DNA of 64,000 bases from Azospirillum baldaniorum (GTDB lineage: Bacteria; Pseudomonadota; Alphaproteobacteria; Azospirillales; Azospirillaceae). This document shows, piece by piece, positions 42,466-52,830 of this stretch. A model generated the notes under the pieces. It searched no databases. It worked only from the letters and a program-made list of their open reading frames with translations, and was not told where the DNA came from. The stretch spans positions 603,501-667,500 of the forward strand of contig NZ_CP022254.1 in the NCBI RefSeq assembly GCF_003119195.2, in the 5' to 3' direction. Within the stretch, counting starts at the first letter, position 1. The number at the start of each line of letters is the position of its first letter. Position numbers and translations under genes: made by a program.

Positions 42466-43614
42466 ATGACCAGCAGCTCAATCAGTTCCTCTCTTCACTT
42501 GTCCGCCGGCGGATACTGGAAGCCTGTACAGTCCGGAGCCGGCTCCTCAGGGACTCAATCCTCAAGCGTCGGAAGCGCTGGAAAGACGGATGCCGTGTCC
42601 GTGAGCAAGCTTGGGGAGGCCTTGACGGGCACCGCCGCCGATGTGTTCAAGCAACTCGACTCAAAGGCGCGCGGCATGCTGGAGGGGCTCGTCAACTCCG
42701 GCAAGATCAGCGCCGAAGACGCCGTGACCGGGCTGAAATCGATGGCGACCAAGGCGACCTTCAACCGCTACGTCTCCGAACGCCCCCGTGACGACGAGGA
42801 CAAGCAGCGGCTGGCCGACTCGGAGGCCGCCTGGCAGAAACTGCAGGCCTACGGCAGCCGGATGTCGGGTGCGTTGTCTGAGGTCGGGCGCAAAACCCAG
42901 GAGATTCAGGAAGCCCAGCAGCGCGGCGACATTTCGATGGACGAGATGAACGAACGCCTGAAGCCGGTCCAGGACGCGTTCAAGAGCGAGATCGCGGCGA
43001 CCCGCGGCGCCTATGGAAAGCCGACCGACCAGACGGCCATTCTCAGCGACGCCAGCGGATTCACGAAAAACATGCAGGGCTTCAAATCCGCGCTGGCCTC
43101 CATGGGGGAGGACGCCGGCTTCGCGGAACTGTACGCGCCGGACGGCGAGGCGGCCGAGCAGAAGCTCCAGGACCTCGGCTTCGACCGGACCGTCTTCGGC
43201 AACGCGTTCCAGACATTCGCGGAAACCGTGGACATTCCCGGCATCGGGTCCAAATCCGCTCCCCCGAAGGCCGATGGCGTCGCTCCGACCCCGGCGCCCG
43301 CCGCGGAAAGCAAAATTGCCACGGAGACGCCAGCCGTCGCGAGCAAGCCTGACGCCGAAACCCCATCGCCGCCGGATACCGTCAGCAAACCGGCTTCGAG
43401 CGACCCCGGCAACGCGCAGGCGGCGCTGTCCATGCTCCAATCGGCCCTTGCGTCGGGCGCGTCGAAAGGCGGAACCGGTGTCCTGGGCGCGGTTGCCGGA
43501 AACGCCAGCGACAGCCAGAACACGGTTGCCAGCGGCCTGCTGGAAGCCCTGAAGGCCGGAACGGGAAAGCCGCAAACCGGAAACGCGCCGACCGGCGACA
43601 CACCGCCGGCCTGA
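42466..43614 (+). CDS. Paralogue B of an uncharacterised family, Ser/Thr/Pro-rich
   Basis: 382 residues from the ATG at 42466 behind GGAGGCGG. The N-terminus MTSSSISSSLHLSAGGYWKP is Ser-rich. Residues about 44-100 (DAVSVSKLGEALTGTAADVF, KQLDSKARGMLEGLVNSGKI, SAEDAVTGLKSMATKATFN) align with paralogue A. A helical middle (about 105-265) follows, and then a Pro/Ala/Ser/Thr-rich C-terminal third (about 266-382). There is no signal peptide or membrane helix. Leaderless Ser/Thr-rich proteins of this kind are sometimes flagellar or type I/III exported, but that is speculation. A 213-base AT-rich gap separates the two genes. Confidence 0.7.
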   Translation: MTSSSISSSLHLSAGGYWKPVQSGAGSSGTQSSSVGSAGKTDAVSVSKLGEALTGTAADVFKQLDSKARGMLEGLVNSGKISAEDAVTGLKSMATKATFNRYVSERPRDDEDKQRLADSEAAWQKLQAYGSRMSGALSEVGRKTQEIQEAQQRGDISMDEMNERLKPVQDAFKSEIAATRGAYGKPTDQTAILSDASGFTKNMQGFKSALASMGEDAGFAELYAPDGEAAEQKLQDLGFDRTVFGNAFQTFAETVDIPGIGSKSAPPKADGVAPTPAPAAESKIATETPAVASKPDAETPSPPDTVSKPASSDPGNAQAALSMLQSALASGASKGGTGVLGAVAGNASDSQNTVASGLLEALKAGTGKPQTGNAPTGDTPPA

Positions 43615-43648
43615 CGCATCCCACCGGGAAAGCTTCTCCCCGCCGATG

Positions 43649-45016
43649 TTACCCTTCTGAAGGCGCCGGATCAGCCTCGGCCATCCGGTCCACCTCCGCC
43701 TCGGCGTCCTCCTCCGCCTTGCGCACCATCACGGCGGCGAAGAAGCCGTCGGTATCGTGGCGGGCCGGGGTCAGGCGCAGATACGGCCCCTCGGCGGGCG
43801 GGGTGCCTGCGCCTTCCTCCGCCCAGACCTCGGCGACCGGCAGAACGGTGAAGTCGGGGTGGGTTTCCAGGAAAGCGGCAACCTGCTTCTCGTTCTCGTC
43901 CGGCAGCAGGGAGCAGGTGGCGTAGACCAGCCGCCCGCCGGGCTTCACCAGCCGGGCCGCGCTGTCCAGGATGTTCGCCTGGAGCGGCACCAGCTCCGCC
44001 AGGCCGGGGCCGAGCTGGCGCCAGCGGCTGTCGGGGTTGCGGCGCCAGGTGCCGGTGCCGCTGCACGGCGCGTCGACCAGCACGCGGTCGAACTTGCGCT
44101 TGTGCCGCTTCACCCAGGGGTCGCGCTCGCTGGACAGCGGGTGCGCCTCGATGTTGTGCAGACCGGCGCGGCGGAACCGCTCGGCGGCGCGCTTCAGGCG
44201 CCCGGCCAGCACGTCGCAGGCGACGACGCGGCCCTTGTTCTTCATCAGTGCGGCGATGGCCAGCGTCTTGCCGCCGGCGCCGGCGCAGAAATCCACCACC
44301 TGCTGCCCCGGCTTCGGCGCCACCGCGATCGCCACGAGCTGCGAGCCCTCGTCCTGGATCTCGACCAGACCGTCCTTGAAGGCGTCCACGGCGCCCAGCG
44401 GCGGGCGACCCTGGACGCGCAGGCCCAGCGGCGACCACTGCGTCGGCGTCGCCGTGATCTGGGCGCGGGCCAGCGCCTTGATCGCGCTCTCGCGGTTGGC
44501 CTTCACCGGGTTGATGCGCAGGTCGAGCGGCGCTGAGTCCAGCAGCGTCCGCATCTCCACCGCGAAGCGGTCGCCCATGGCGGCGCGCATCGGCTCCTCG
44601 GCCCAGGGCGGGCATTCCACGGCCACGCTTTCCGGCATCTGCGGATGGTCCAGCGTGTGGGTGTCCAACTCGTTGGCGAGCTTCGCCTCTTCCGGCGCCA
44701 GCGGGTCCGGGGCGAACTTGGAGGAGCCGAACAGCGCCTTGACCGTCGCGGCGGCCTTGCCCTCGGCCAGGATCTCGTTGGCGAGCGCGCGGGCGCGCGG
44801 GGTCGGCGGATGGCCCTGACGCTCCAGCCACCAGCACAGCCGGGCGTGCCGCCGCAGGATCGCGTAGGCCGTCTGCGCCACCGCGGTGCGGTCTTTCGAC
44901 CCGATGTAGCGGCGGGCGCGGAAATAGGCGCTCATCACCGCGTCGGCGGGGCGCGGGGTTTCGTCGATCTCGGTCAGCAGGTCGATGACCGCCTGAAGGC
45001 GGGCGGCGGGGGTCAT
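43649..45016 (-). CDS. RsmB/NOP-family rRNA cytosine-C5 methyltransferase
   Basis: 455 residues; the ATG at 45016 (MTPAARLQAVIDLLTEIDET) is chosen over the unsupported upstream frame. An N-terminal NusB-like RNA-binding domain is followed by a SAM-dependent methyltransferase: FCAGAGGKTLAIAALMKNKG (SAM), DRVLVDAPCSGTGTWRRNPD (release cysteine) and LVYATCSLLPDENEKQVAAF (catalytic cysteine). It most likely methylates C967 of 16S rRNA, as RsmB does. It lies between guaA and guaB on the same strand, the usual alphaproteobacterial neighbourhood, but separated by the paralogue pair. Confidence 0.93.
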   Translation of the reverse strand: MTPAARLQAVIDLLTEIDETPRPADAVMSAYFRARRYIGSKDRTAVAQTAYAILRRHARLCWWLERQGHPPTPRARALANEILAEGKAAATVKALFGSSKFAPDPLAPEEAKLANELDTHTLDHPQMPESVAVECPPWAEEPMRAAMGDRFAVEMRTLLDSAPLDLRINPVKANRESAIKALARAQITATPTQWSPLGLRVQGRPPLGAVDAFKDGLVEIQDEGSQLVAIAVAPKPGQQVVDFCAGAGGKTLAIAALMKNKGRVVACDVLAGRLKRAAERFRRAGLHNIEAHPLSSERDPWVKRHKRKFDRVLVDAPCSGTGTWRRNPDSRWRQLGPGLAELVPLQANILDSAARLVKPGGRLVYATCSLLPDENEKQVAAFLETHPDFTVLPVAEVWAEEGAGTPPAEGPYLRLTPARHDTDGFFAAVMVRKAEEDAEAEVDRMAEADPAPSEG

Positions 45017-45292
45017 GGGATGGTCCTCGGATAGATTCCCTGCTCGATAACCCGAGCGGGGGGCGCTTGTCATCCCCCGCGCACGCGCGGCAGCCTTTCG
45101 AGTCGCCGTCCCAGGCGCGCGCCCTGTGACAAGACGGCCTGATCGAAACCATCCGCGCGAAGAGCGGTTGACCGCAATCCCATGAATGAGGCAAAAAAGG
45201 GGTAGTTGTTCTTGCCCTGGCTCTCTTGCGGGCGGCAAGTCCAGCGCTCCCTCTTCTTCGGCGTCTTCTTGAAATCTGGTGCGGGGTCCGCG

Positions 45293-46459
45293 ATGACGGC
45301 TGCGGTCGGCAGTGTCATGGCGCGTGCGTTGGCGCGCGTCTCCACCCTTCTTGCGTTCGGCCTGCTGGCGGGCTGTGCGGGCGACGCGGCGACCGGATCG
45401 GGACCGGGCGGCGGCGTCACCGCGGCGTCCTGGCGGCCGGGGATGGAGAAGGTCTCCGCGGATTTCCGCGGCCTGCCGGGCTGGATCGACGACGACCACG
45501 CGCAGGCCCTGCCCGCCCTTCATCGCACCTGCCATTGGGTGGCCTCGCAGCCGGCCGGCAAGCCGCTCGGCCCCAACCCCGCCGCCGGCACCACGTCGGA
45601 CTGGCGCCCGATCTGCGAGGCGTTGCGCGGCCTGCCCGCCGCCGAGCCGGAAACCGCCCGCCGCTTCTTCGAGGATCACTTCATCCCCGTCGCCCTGTCC
45701 GAGGGGCAGGAGGGTCTGTTCACCGGCTATTACGAGGTCGAACTGCGCGGAAGCTGGACCCGGACCGAACGCTACAACGTCCCCCTCTACAAGGCGCCGA
45801 AGCGGACCAAGCGCGGCCTGCCCAGCCGCGCCCGCATCACCGACGGCGCGCTGAAGGGCAAGGGGCTGGAGATCCTGTGGGTGGACGATCCCATCGACGC
45901 CTTCTTCCTGGAAATCCAGGGGTCGGGCCGGGTGCGGATGACCGACGGGTCGGTGGTGGCTCTGGGCTACGGCGGGCAGAACGGCCACCGCTACGTCCCC
46001 ATTGGGCGGCACCTGATCGACATCGGCTACGCCACGCCGGAGCAGGTCACCATGCCGCTGATCCGCCGCTGGCTGACCGAGCATCCCGGCGAGGCCAAGC
46101 GGGTGATGAACCTGAACCCGTCCTACGTCTTCTTCCAGCTCCGCCCCGACGTCGGCGCGCGCGGCGCCCGCAACATGGAACTGACGGCGGGCCGCAGCCT
46201 CGCCGTGGACCCGGGCTACGTCCCGCTCGGCGTGCCGCTGTGGCTGGACGTGCGCGAAGCGCCGGTGCCGCAGGGCGAGATCAAGCGCCTCGTCGTCGCC
46301 CAGGACACCGGCGGCGCCATCAAGGGGGCGGTGCGCGGCGACCTGTTCTGGGGCCATGGGGCGGAGGCCGCGGAGGGCGCCGGCGTGATGAAGGCCAAGG
46401 GCCGCTACACGATGCTGGCGCCGCGCACCACCTCCTTCACGCTGGCGCAACGCCGCTGA
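45293..46459 (+). CDS. mltA: Membrane-bound lytic murein transglycosylase A
   Basis: 388 residues from the ATG at 45293 (an alternative ATG is at 45317). Lipoprotein signal with lipobox FGLLAGC, so outer-membrane attachment is expected. The MltA double-psi beta-barrel domain shows GLFTGYYEVELRGSWTRTER and FFLEIQGSGRVRMTDGSVVA. The C-terminal 3D domain contains VVAQDTGGAIKGAVRGDLFW with the catalytic Asp. It cleaves the MurNAc-GlcNAc bond in peptidoglycan with anhydro-muropeptide release. It is divergent from the rsmB-type gene and 13 bases upstream of the GNAT gene. Confidence 0.95.
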   Translation: MTAAVGSVMARALARVSTLLAFGLLAGCAGDAATGSGPGGGVTAASWRPGMEKVSADFRGLPGWIDDDHAQALPALHRTCHWVASQPAGKPLGPNPAAGTTSDWRPICEALRGLPAAEPETARRFFEDHFIPVALSEGQEGLFTGYYEVELRGSWTRTERYNVPLYKAPKRTKRGLPSRARITDGALKGKGLEILWVDDPIDAFFLEIQGSGRVRMTDGSVVALGYGGQNGHRYVPIGRHLIDIGYATPEQVTMPLIRRWLTEHPGEAKRVMNLNPSYVFFQLRPDVGARGARNMELTAGRSLAVDPGYVPLGVPLWLDVREAPVPQGEIKRLVVAQDTGGAIKGAVRGDLFWGHGAEAAEGAGVMKAKGRYTMLAPRTTSFTLAQRR

Positions 46460-46472
46460 GGTCTGGTCGCCG

Positions 46473-46991
46473 ATGCTGGTACGATTGCCGGAGCTGCCCG
46501 ACCGGGAGGCCGCCCTCGCCGCGCTGGAGGACATCTTCTTCCTGTCCACGCTGCGCAAGGACTTCGCCACGGCGGCGGAGCGCGACGCCTTCTTCCGCAC
46601 CTGGACCGGCTGGTACGTGGAGCGGGCGCCGGACGACGTGTGGTTCGCCTTGGCCGAGGACGGCGCCGTCATCGGCTATCTGACCGGCTGCAAGGACAGC
46701 GCCGGAGCGGTGGACCTCGCCCGCATCATCCCGAAATACGAGGTCTTCGCCGACCGCTTCGCCGCCTTCCCTGCCCATCTCCACGTCAACGTCCGGCCCG
46801 GTTTTCGTGATCATGGGATCGGGCGGGCGCTGGTGGACCGCTTCGCGGAGGACTGCCGTGCCGATGGTCTGCCCGGCCTGCATCTGGTGACCGGGGTCTT
46901 CGCGCGGAACGTCAGCTTCTACCAGCGCGCCGGCTTCACCGCCGCGACCCAGCGGGGAGCGCTGCTGTTCCTCGGCCGGCCCCTGGATTGA
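46473..46991 (+). CDS. GNAT-family N-acetyltransferase
   Basis: 172 residues. Core motif HLHVNVRPGFRDHGIGRALV carries the acetyl-CoA pyrophosphate-binding loop, and LHLVTGVFARNVSFYQRAGF gives the usual C-terminal strand-helix. It is probably cotranscribed with mltA (13-base gap). Substrate unknown. Confidence 0.9.
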   Translation: MLVRLPELPDREAALAALEDIFFLSTLRKDFATAAERDAFFRTWTGWYVERAPDDVWFALAEDGAVIGYLTGCKDSAGAVDLARIIPKYEVFADRFAAFPAHLHVNVRPGFRDHGIGRALVDRFAEDCRADGLPGLHLVTGVFARNVSFYQRAGFTAATQRGALLFLGRPLD

Positions 46992-46998
46992 TGCCCGT

Positions 46999-47247
46999 TC
47001 AGAACGCCGGTGGGCAGCCGTCGGCCTTGAGCACCCGCTGCATCGAGGCTGGGTTGTTGACCAGCTTCGCCGCCGGACGGACGGGCCGCCGCACCAGTTC
47101 GCCGCCGCAGTTCGGACAATGTCCCTTCAGCACCCCATCCCGGCAGTCACCGCAGAAGGTGCATTCGAAGGAGCAGATGTAGGCATCGCGGGAGTCCGGG
47201 GGCAAATCCCGGTCGCAGCATTCGCAGTTGGGCCGCAGCGCAAGCAT
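46999..47247 (-). CDS. DUF1272 cysteine-rich protein
   Basis: 82 residues from the ATG at 47247 (MLALRPNCECCDRDLPPDSR). Eight cysteines in the pattern CECC, CSFECTFCGDC and CPNCGGELVRRP match DUF1272, a small probable zinc-binding protein of unknown function. It converges on the GNAT gene with an eight-base gap. Confidence 0.9.
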   Translation of the reverse strand: MLALRPNCECCDRDLPPDSRDAYICSFECTFCGDCRDGVLKGHCPNCGGELVRRPVRPAAKLVNNPASMQRVLKADGCPPAF

Positions 47248-47337
47248 GATGGGGATCGCCTTTCCGTGGTTCCGCGATGATAGCAGCGGGAAGGCGGTGG
47301 GAGAACAGGCGGTGGCGCGGCTCCCGCCTCCGAAGCT

Positions 47338-47455
47338 CCCTCTCCCCTCTGGGGAGAGGGTTTGGGGTGAGGGGGGTGCACTTTTGCCGGACGTTCCGCT
47401 ATGCGGAACCCCCTCACCGGCCCTCCGGGCCACCCTCTCCCCAGAGGGGAGAGGG
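47338..47455. repeat. Intergenic palindromic repeat, subfamily 2 copy
   Basis: 118 bases bounded by CCCTCTCCCCTCTGGGGAGA and CTCTCCCCAGAGGGGAGAGGG-type palindromes (the latter at 47433-47455). The inner segment TTGCCGGACGTTCCGCTATG is shared with the copy at 14755. It lies between the divergent DUF1272 and TrmH-family genes. Confidence 0.85.
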
Positions 47456-47565
47456 CTATCAAGGCCAACCCAGGCAAAGGCCTTTGATGCCCCTTCCCAA
47501 CGCGGCGCCCCGCGCCGTAAGGTCCACGATCACGACGACCGCCCGCCCTGGAAAGCCCGTCCCGC

Positions 47566-48327
47566 ATGACCCGCCCGCCGCGCCTGATCGAAAGCCCGCA
47601 GAATCCACAGTTCAAGCTGTGGGAGGCGCTTCTGGACAGCCGCGGCCTGAAGAAACAGGGCAAGTTCCTGCTGGCCGGACTGAAGACGGTGCCGGAGGCG
47701 CTAGCCCGCTGGCCGGAGCGCTTCTCCACCCTGCTCGTCACCGATCCGGCGCAGGCCGAGGGCTGGCGCCTGCCCGCTGGGCTGGAGATCGTCCAGCTCG
47801 CCCCCGCCCTGTTCCGCACGTTGGACGCCTCCGGCACCGGCTTTCCCCTGCTCGTCGGCACGGTGCCGGACACGCCGTTGATCGACCTGTCGCTACCGCC
47901 GCAAGGGCTGGAGCTGATCTGCGCGCTCGGCGACCCCAACAACCTCGGCGCCCTGCTGCGCAGCGCCGCTGCCTTCGGCACCCGGCGGGTGATCCTGCTC
48001 GACGGGGCGGCACACCCCTACCATCCCAAATGCCTGCGCGCCGCATCGAACGCCCAGTTCGAGTTGACCCTGCTGCGCGGCGGCCGGTGGGAGGATGTGA
48101 ACCGGGCCGCCGGGCCGCTGGTCGCCCTGGACGCCGGTGGCGCCGACATGGCGGGCTACCGCTGGCCGCGCGACGTCCGTCTGGTGCTGGGCGAGGAAGG
48201 CCAGGGCATTCCCGCCGCCCTGCCCGTCCAGCGCCTGTCCATCCCGACCACGGGCGCCGTGGAATCCCTCAACGCCACCGTCGCGGCCAGCGTGGCGCTG
48301 TTCAGCCACTTCGCCGCCAACCGCTGA
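47566..48327 (+). CDS. TrmH/SpoU-family RNA 2'-O-methyltransferase
   Basis: 253 residues. An N-terminal L30e-like substrate-binding region (RLIESPQNPQFKLWEALLDS) is followed by the knotted SpoU domain: motif 1 ALGDPNNLGALLRSAAAFGT, motif 2 VLGEEGQGIP and motif 3 SLNATVAASVALFSHFAANR. The conserved Asn and Ser/Gly residues for SAM are present. It methylates a ribose in tRNA or rRNA; the target cannot be assigned. It ends at a terminator shared with guaB. Confidence 0.92.
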   Translation: MTRPPRLIESPQNPQFKLWEALLDSRGLKKQGKFLLAGLKTVPEALARWPERFSTLLVTDPAQAEGWRLPAGLEIVQLAPALFRTLDASGTGFPLLVGTVPDTPLIDLSLPPQGLELICALGDPNNLGALLRSAAAFGTRRVILLDGAAHPYHPKCLRAASNAQFELTLLRGGRWEDVNRAAGPLVALDAGGADMAGYRWPRDVRLVLGEEGQGIPAALPVQRLSIPTTGAVESLNATVAASVALFSHFAANR

Positions 48328-48353
48328 CAGAGAAACGCTGAAACGTGGACATG

Positions 48354-48386
48354 AAAAAGGCGAGGGGAGCGTCCCCTCGCCTTCTC
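48354..48386 (-). terminator. Intrinsic terminator of guaB, probably bidirectional
   Basis: A perfect 11-bp stem, AAGGCGAGGGG (48357-48367) and CCCCTCGCCTT (48373-48383), with a 5-base loop, lies between the convergent TrmH-family gene and guaB. The minus-strand side continues into T residues (complement of 48354-48358), so it fits guaB best. Confidence 0.88.
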
Positions 48387-48413
48387 GACCCTCAACCCCA
48401 AAGGAGCGCCCGA

Positions 48414-49940
<1,527 letters not shown>

Positions 49941-50056
49941 CTATACACAAGACCGTGGGCTTGTGAAGGCGCCTGAACCACAAACTGTCGTGTGCCGGGC
50001 CTCATCCGCGCAAGCCAGCCATGACCTGCGCGAACGGGCCGCAGCCGGAGGTGGAC

Positions 50057-50767
50057 CTAGTCGTTCATGTTGGCCCCACGGAAACCGGTGGCGACCACAT
50101 AGGTTTCGGAGGATTCGGCACGGCTGGCCGGCGGCTTGGCGTGGCGCACCGTGGTGAAATCGCGCTTCAGCCGCTCCAGCAGCGACTTCTCCGCCCCGCC
50201 CTGGAACAGCTTGGCGACGAACGCCCCGCCGGGGGCCAGCACCTCCTCCGCGAAGTCGTAGGCGGCCTCGGCCAGCGCCATAATGCGCAGATGGTCGGTG
50301 GACTGGTGCCCGATGGTCGGGGCGGCCATGTCGCTCAGCACCACGTCGGCGGGGCCGCCTAGCGCCTCCTTCAGCCGCTCGGCCGCACCCTCCTCCAGGA
50401 AATCGGCCTGCATGGTGGTGGCGCCGGGCACCGGGTCCATGGGCAGGATGTCCAGCCCGACAACCTTCCAGCCCTCGCGCGCGGTCTGCACCTTGTCCAC
50501 CGCCACCTGGGTCCAGCCGCCGGGGGCGGCGCCGAGATCGACCACGCGCTTGCCCGGCCCCAGCAGATGGAACTTCTCGTCGAGCTGGAGCAGCTTGAAG
50601 GCGGCGCGGGAGCGGAAGCCGCGCTTCGTCGCCTCGTGCACGTAGGGGTCGTTCAGATGCCGCTCCAGCCAGCGGGCCGAGGAGGTCGTGCGCTTGGCCG
50701 CGGACTTCACGCGGACGGTGGCGCGGCGCCCACCCGGCGTCGAGGAGGACGGAGGCTTTCCAACCAT
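50057..50767 (-). CDS. rlmE: 23S rRNA (uridine-2'-O-)-methyltransferase RlmE (FtsJ/RrmJ)
   Basis: Methylates the 2'-O of U2552 in the ribosomal A-loop. 236 residues from the ATG at 50767. SAM motif RVVDLGAAPGGWTQVAVDKV, GLDILPMDPVPGATTMQADF, and catalytic K-D-K-E residues in SRAAFKLLQLDEKF, VVLSDMAAPTIGHQSTD and FVAKLFQGG. The C-terminal SSETYVVATGFRG is typical. It starts 14 bases after the ppx-type gene. Confidence 0.96.
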   Translation of the reverse strand: MVGKPPSSSTPGGRRATVRVKSAAKRTTSSARWLERHLNDPYVHEATKRGFRSRAAFKLLQLDEKFHLLGPGKRVVDLGAAPGGWTQVAVDKVQTAREGWKVVGLDILPMDPVPGATTMQADFLEEGAAERLKEALGGPADVVLSDMAAPTIGHQSTDHLRIMALAEAAYDFAEEVLAPGGAFVAKLFQGGAEKSLLERLKRDFTTVRHAKPPASRAESSETYVVATGFRGANMND

Positions 50768-50781
50768 GGTCTCACATTTCC

Positions 50782-51810
50782 TTAATAGATTTGCCGCGTC
50801 GACCCGATCAGCTCCACGAGGATGCCCTCGCGCAAGCCGCGGTCGGCGATGCGCAGGCGCTCCACCGGCCAACAGTCGCACAGCGCGTCCAGCACCGCGC
50901 ATCCGGCGATCACCAGATCCGCGCGGTCCTGTCCGATGCAGGGATGCCGCGCCCGCCCGTCGAAGTCCAGCGCGACGAGACGTTCGATGACCGCGCGGGC
51001 GTGGTCGATGCGCAGAAAGCTGCCATCCACCGCCCGCCGGTCGTAGCGGCAGAGGCCGAGGTGCACCCCGGCCAGCGTCGTCACCGTGCCGGAGGTGCCG
51101 AGCATCTGCACCTGCCCGGCCAGCACCCGCTCCCGGATGCCGTTGCGCGCTTCGAAGGAGGCGATGGCCGACGCCACCTCCTCCACCATGCGCCGGTACA
51201 TGCCACGGTCAGCGTCGGCACCGCCGAACTGCTCGGTCAGCCCGATGACGCCGCACTGGATGGAGGTCTGATCAAGGATGCGCGGGGCACGCCCGCGCTC
51301 CACCGCCAGCCACATCAGCTCGGTCGAGCCGCCGCCGATGTCGAACACCACCGCATAGGGGACGTTCGGATCGAGCAGCGACGCGCAGCCGGCGAGCGCG
51401 AGACGCCCTTCCTCCTGGCTGGAGATGATCTCTATGGCGATGCCGGTCTCCCGCTCCACCGCATCGACGAACTCGCTGCAGTTCCGGGCACGGCGGCACG
51501 CTTCGGTCGCCACGGCACGCGCTGCGGTGACGCCGCGACGCTCGATCTTGGACCCGCAGATTCTCAGGGCGGCGAGTGTGCGCTCCATCGCCGAGTCGGA
51601 CAGCCGGTCGTTGCGGGTCAACCCTTCACCCAGCCGGACGATCCGCGAGAAGGCGTCGATGACGCGAAAGCCGCCGGGAATCGGGCGTGCGATCAGCAGA
51701 CGGCAATTGTTGGTTCCGAGATCGAGGGCCGCGAAGACCGGGCGCGCAGGGGCCGACGAACGCAACCGTCCGGTGTCGTTCTGCCGTTCACTGTGCACCT
51801 GAAGGTCCAC
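50782..51810 (-). CDS. Ppx/GppA-family phosphatase (exopolyphosphatase-like)
   Basis: 342 residues starting with GTG (51810) behind GGGGAGGAGAC. The ASKHA fold shows FAALDLGTNNCRLLIARPIP (phosphate 1), RIVRLGEGLTRNDRLSDSAM and VVFDIGGGSTELMWLAVERG (phosphate 2). It hydrolyses polyphosphate and/or guanosine pentaphosphate. The neighbourhood ppx-rlmE-guaB is conserved in alphaproteobacteria. Confidence 0.93.
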   Translation of the reverse strand: MDLQVHSERQNDTGRLRSSAPARPVFAALDLGTNNCRLLIARPIPGGFRVIDAFSRIVRLGEGLTRNDRLSDSAMERTLAALRICGSKIERRGVTAARAVATEACRRARNCSEFVDAVERETGIAIEIISSQEEGRLALAGCASLLDPNVPYAVVFDIGGGSTELMWLAVERGRAPRILDQTSIQCGVIGLTEQFGGADADRGMYRRMVEEVASAIASFEARNGIRERVLAGQVQMLGTSGTVTTLAGVHLGLCRYDRRAVDGSFLRIDHARAVIERLVALDFDGRARHPCIGQDRADLVIAGCAVLDALCDCWPVERLRIADRGLREGILVELIGSTRQIY

Positions 51811-52010
51811 GTCTCCTCCCCGCCATGCTTAAGGGAGTCATCTTAACCCGGTTTCACGTCCCAGCGAAAGCCCACGAATGGCATTGATTTGTGTCCGCGC
51901 GCTCACACCAAGGTGCCAGAGGCGAAAAAAGGGCTATACAAGCCCTGCCCGCTTTGCTAAAAGGGCGGCCCACGACGGGACGCGGCGCAGCGCCACTCCC
52001 GGTGAAGGTC

Positions 52011-52084
52011 TGGGGGATCGTCTAGCGGTAGGACAGCGGACTCTGACTCCGCCAGCCTAGGTTCGAATCCTAGTCCCCCAACCA
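52011..52084 (+). tRNA. tRNA-Gln (anticodon CTG)
   Basis: A 74-base cloverleaf with acceptor arms TGGGGGA and TCCCCCA. The D-arm is around TCTAGCGGTAGGAC, the anticodon arm GCGGA-CTCTGAC-TCCGC gives anticodon CTG, the T-arm contains GGTTCGAATCC, and the CCA end is encoded. It decodes CAG. Confidence 0.95.
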
Positions 52085-52793
52085 CTTTCTCCAAACAGCC
52101 AGTACTTTCAGGGACTTACGGTCTGCGCGCACCCCGCAACGTCGGGCGTGTGCGAAACTGACCCGCAACGCCGTCGCGCATTGCGCACCCCGGCCAGCCT
52201 GAAGTGATCGAGCGTGGCGAAGCTAGCCTAACTCCCCCTGAGCTCCGGAATCTGGTATTGGCGGCGACGCTGCCCGCGCGTTCCTCCCTGCGGTGATCAT
52301 CGGACGACATACGAGATGTCGCTCAGGACGGGCGACCGACGCACGGCCATTCGACGGGGGCTTGCGCTCGATCTCGCATTGGAAGAGATCAGGCTTATGG
52401 GAGCGCCGCCCGGTCTCACTATCCGCACGTTGCCGGTCAACCTGCGCAACGATCCGGTGCGTGAGGGCGAGATGGAGCGCGCGTCACGTCCGACGGCTCC
52501 CAGTGCGGCAGCACTCGGGGAAGCCGGGGGCTCAGGTCCGGCCCGACCATCACCGCCACCCCCTCAGTGATGGCCACCTTCAATCCGTCAGCGCTGTCCC
52601 CCGCCGAAGGCCAGGTTTGCAGCGGGCCTGCAAACCCCCTCTATTTGCGCGAATCAAAACAGTGATTTTCTCGTTTTTTCCCTCAAAGCGTGCGCTACGT
52701 TTTGCATCGTGCGTTAGCAGCGCTGTTTTCAACATTTCATGACTCTCTTTGCCGTTTCGTGCGCCGCCGCACGGTGCTATCGTTTGCCATCAG
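52085..52793. other. Gene-poor region after tRNA-Gln
   Basis: About 700 bases without a convincing gene. One frame (52316-52570, beginning MSLRTGDRRTAIRRGLALDL) is open for 84 codons but has no ribosome-binding site or family. GC content looks lower and codon bias irregular. Its position directly after a tRNA gene suits an old integration or deletion scar, but I found no direct repeat of the tRNA 3' end. Confidence 0.4.
52614..52636. other. Inverted repeat in the gene-poor region
   Basis: GGTTTGCAG (52614-52622) and CTGCAAACC (52628-52636) form a perfect 9-bp stem with loop CGGGC. The following CCCTCTATTT is only weakly T-rich. It could be a terminator remnant or a protein-binding site. Confidence 0.4.
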
Positions 52794-52813
52794 TTGTCCA
52801 ATTGTTGGACCAA
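52794..52813. promoter_or_regulatory. Putative autoregulatory operator of the GntR/FadR-type gene
   Basis: The inverted repeat GTCCAA-TTG-TTGGAC (52796-52810) within TTGTCCAATTGTTGGACCAA lies 18-37 bases upstream of the regulator's start. FadR-subfamily regulators bind short palindromes of this sort, so autoregulation is likely. Confidence 0.6.
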
Positions 52814-52830
52814 ACTCAGGCGGCGCGATC

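Noticed and set aside
43649..46672. 1007-codon minus-strand frame joining the rsmB-type gene with sequence antisense to mltA
   Set aside because: Only the part up to 45016 has the methyltransferase start; the upstream extension is antisense to mltA.
52316..52570. 84-codon open frame after tRNA-Gln
   Set aside because: No ribosome-binding site, irregular codon bias and no recognisable family.
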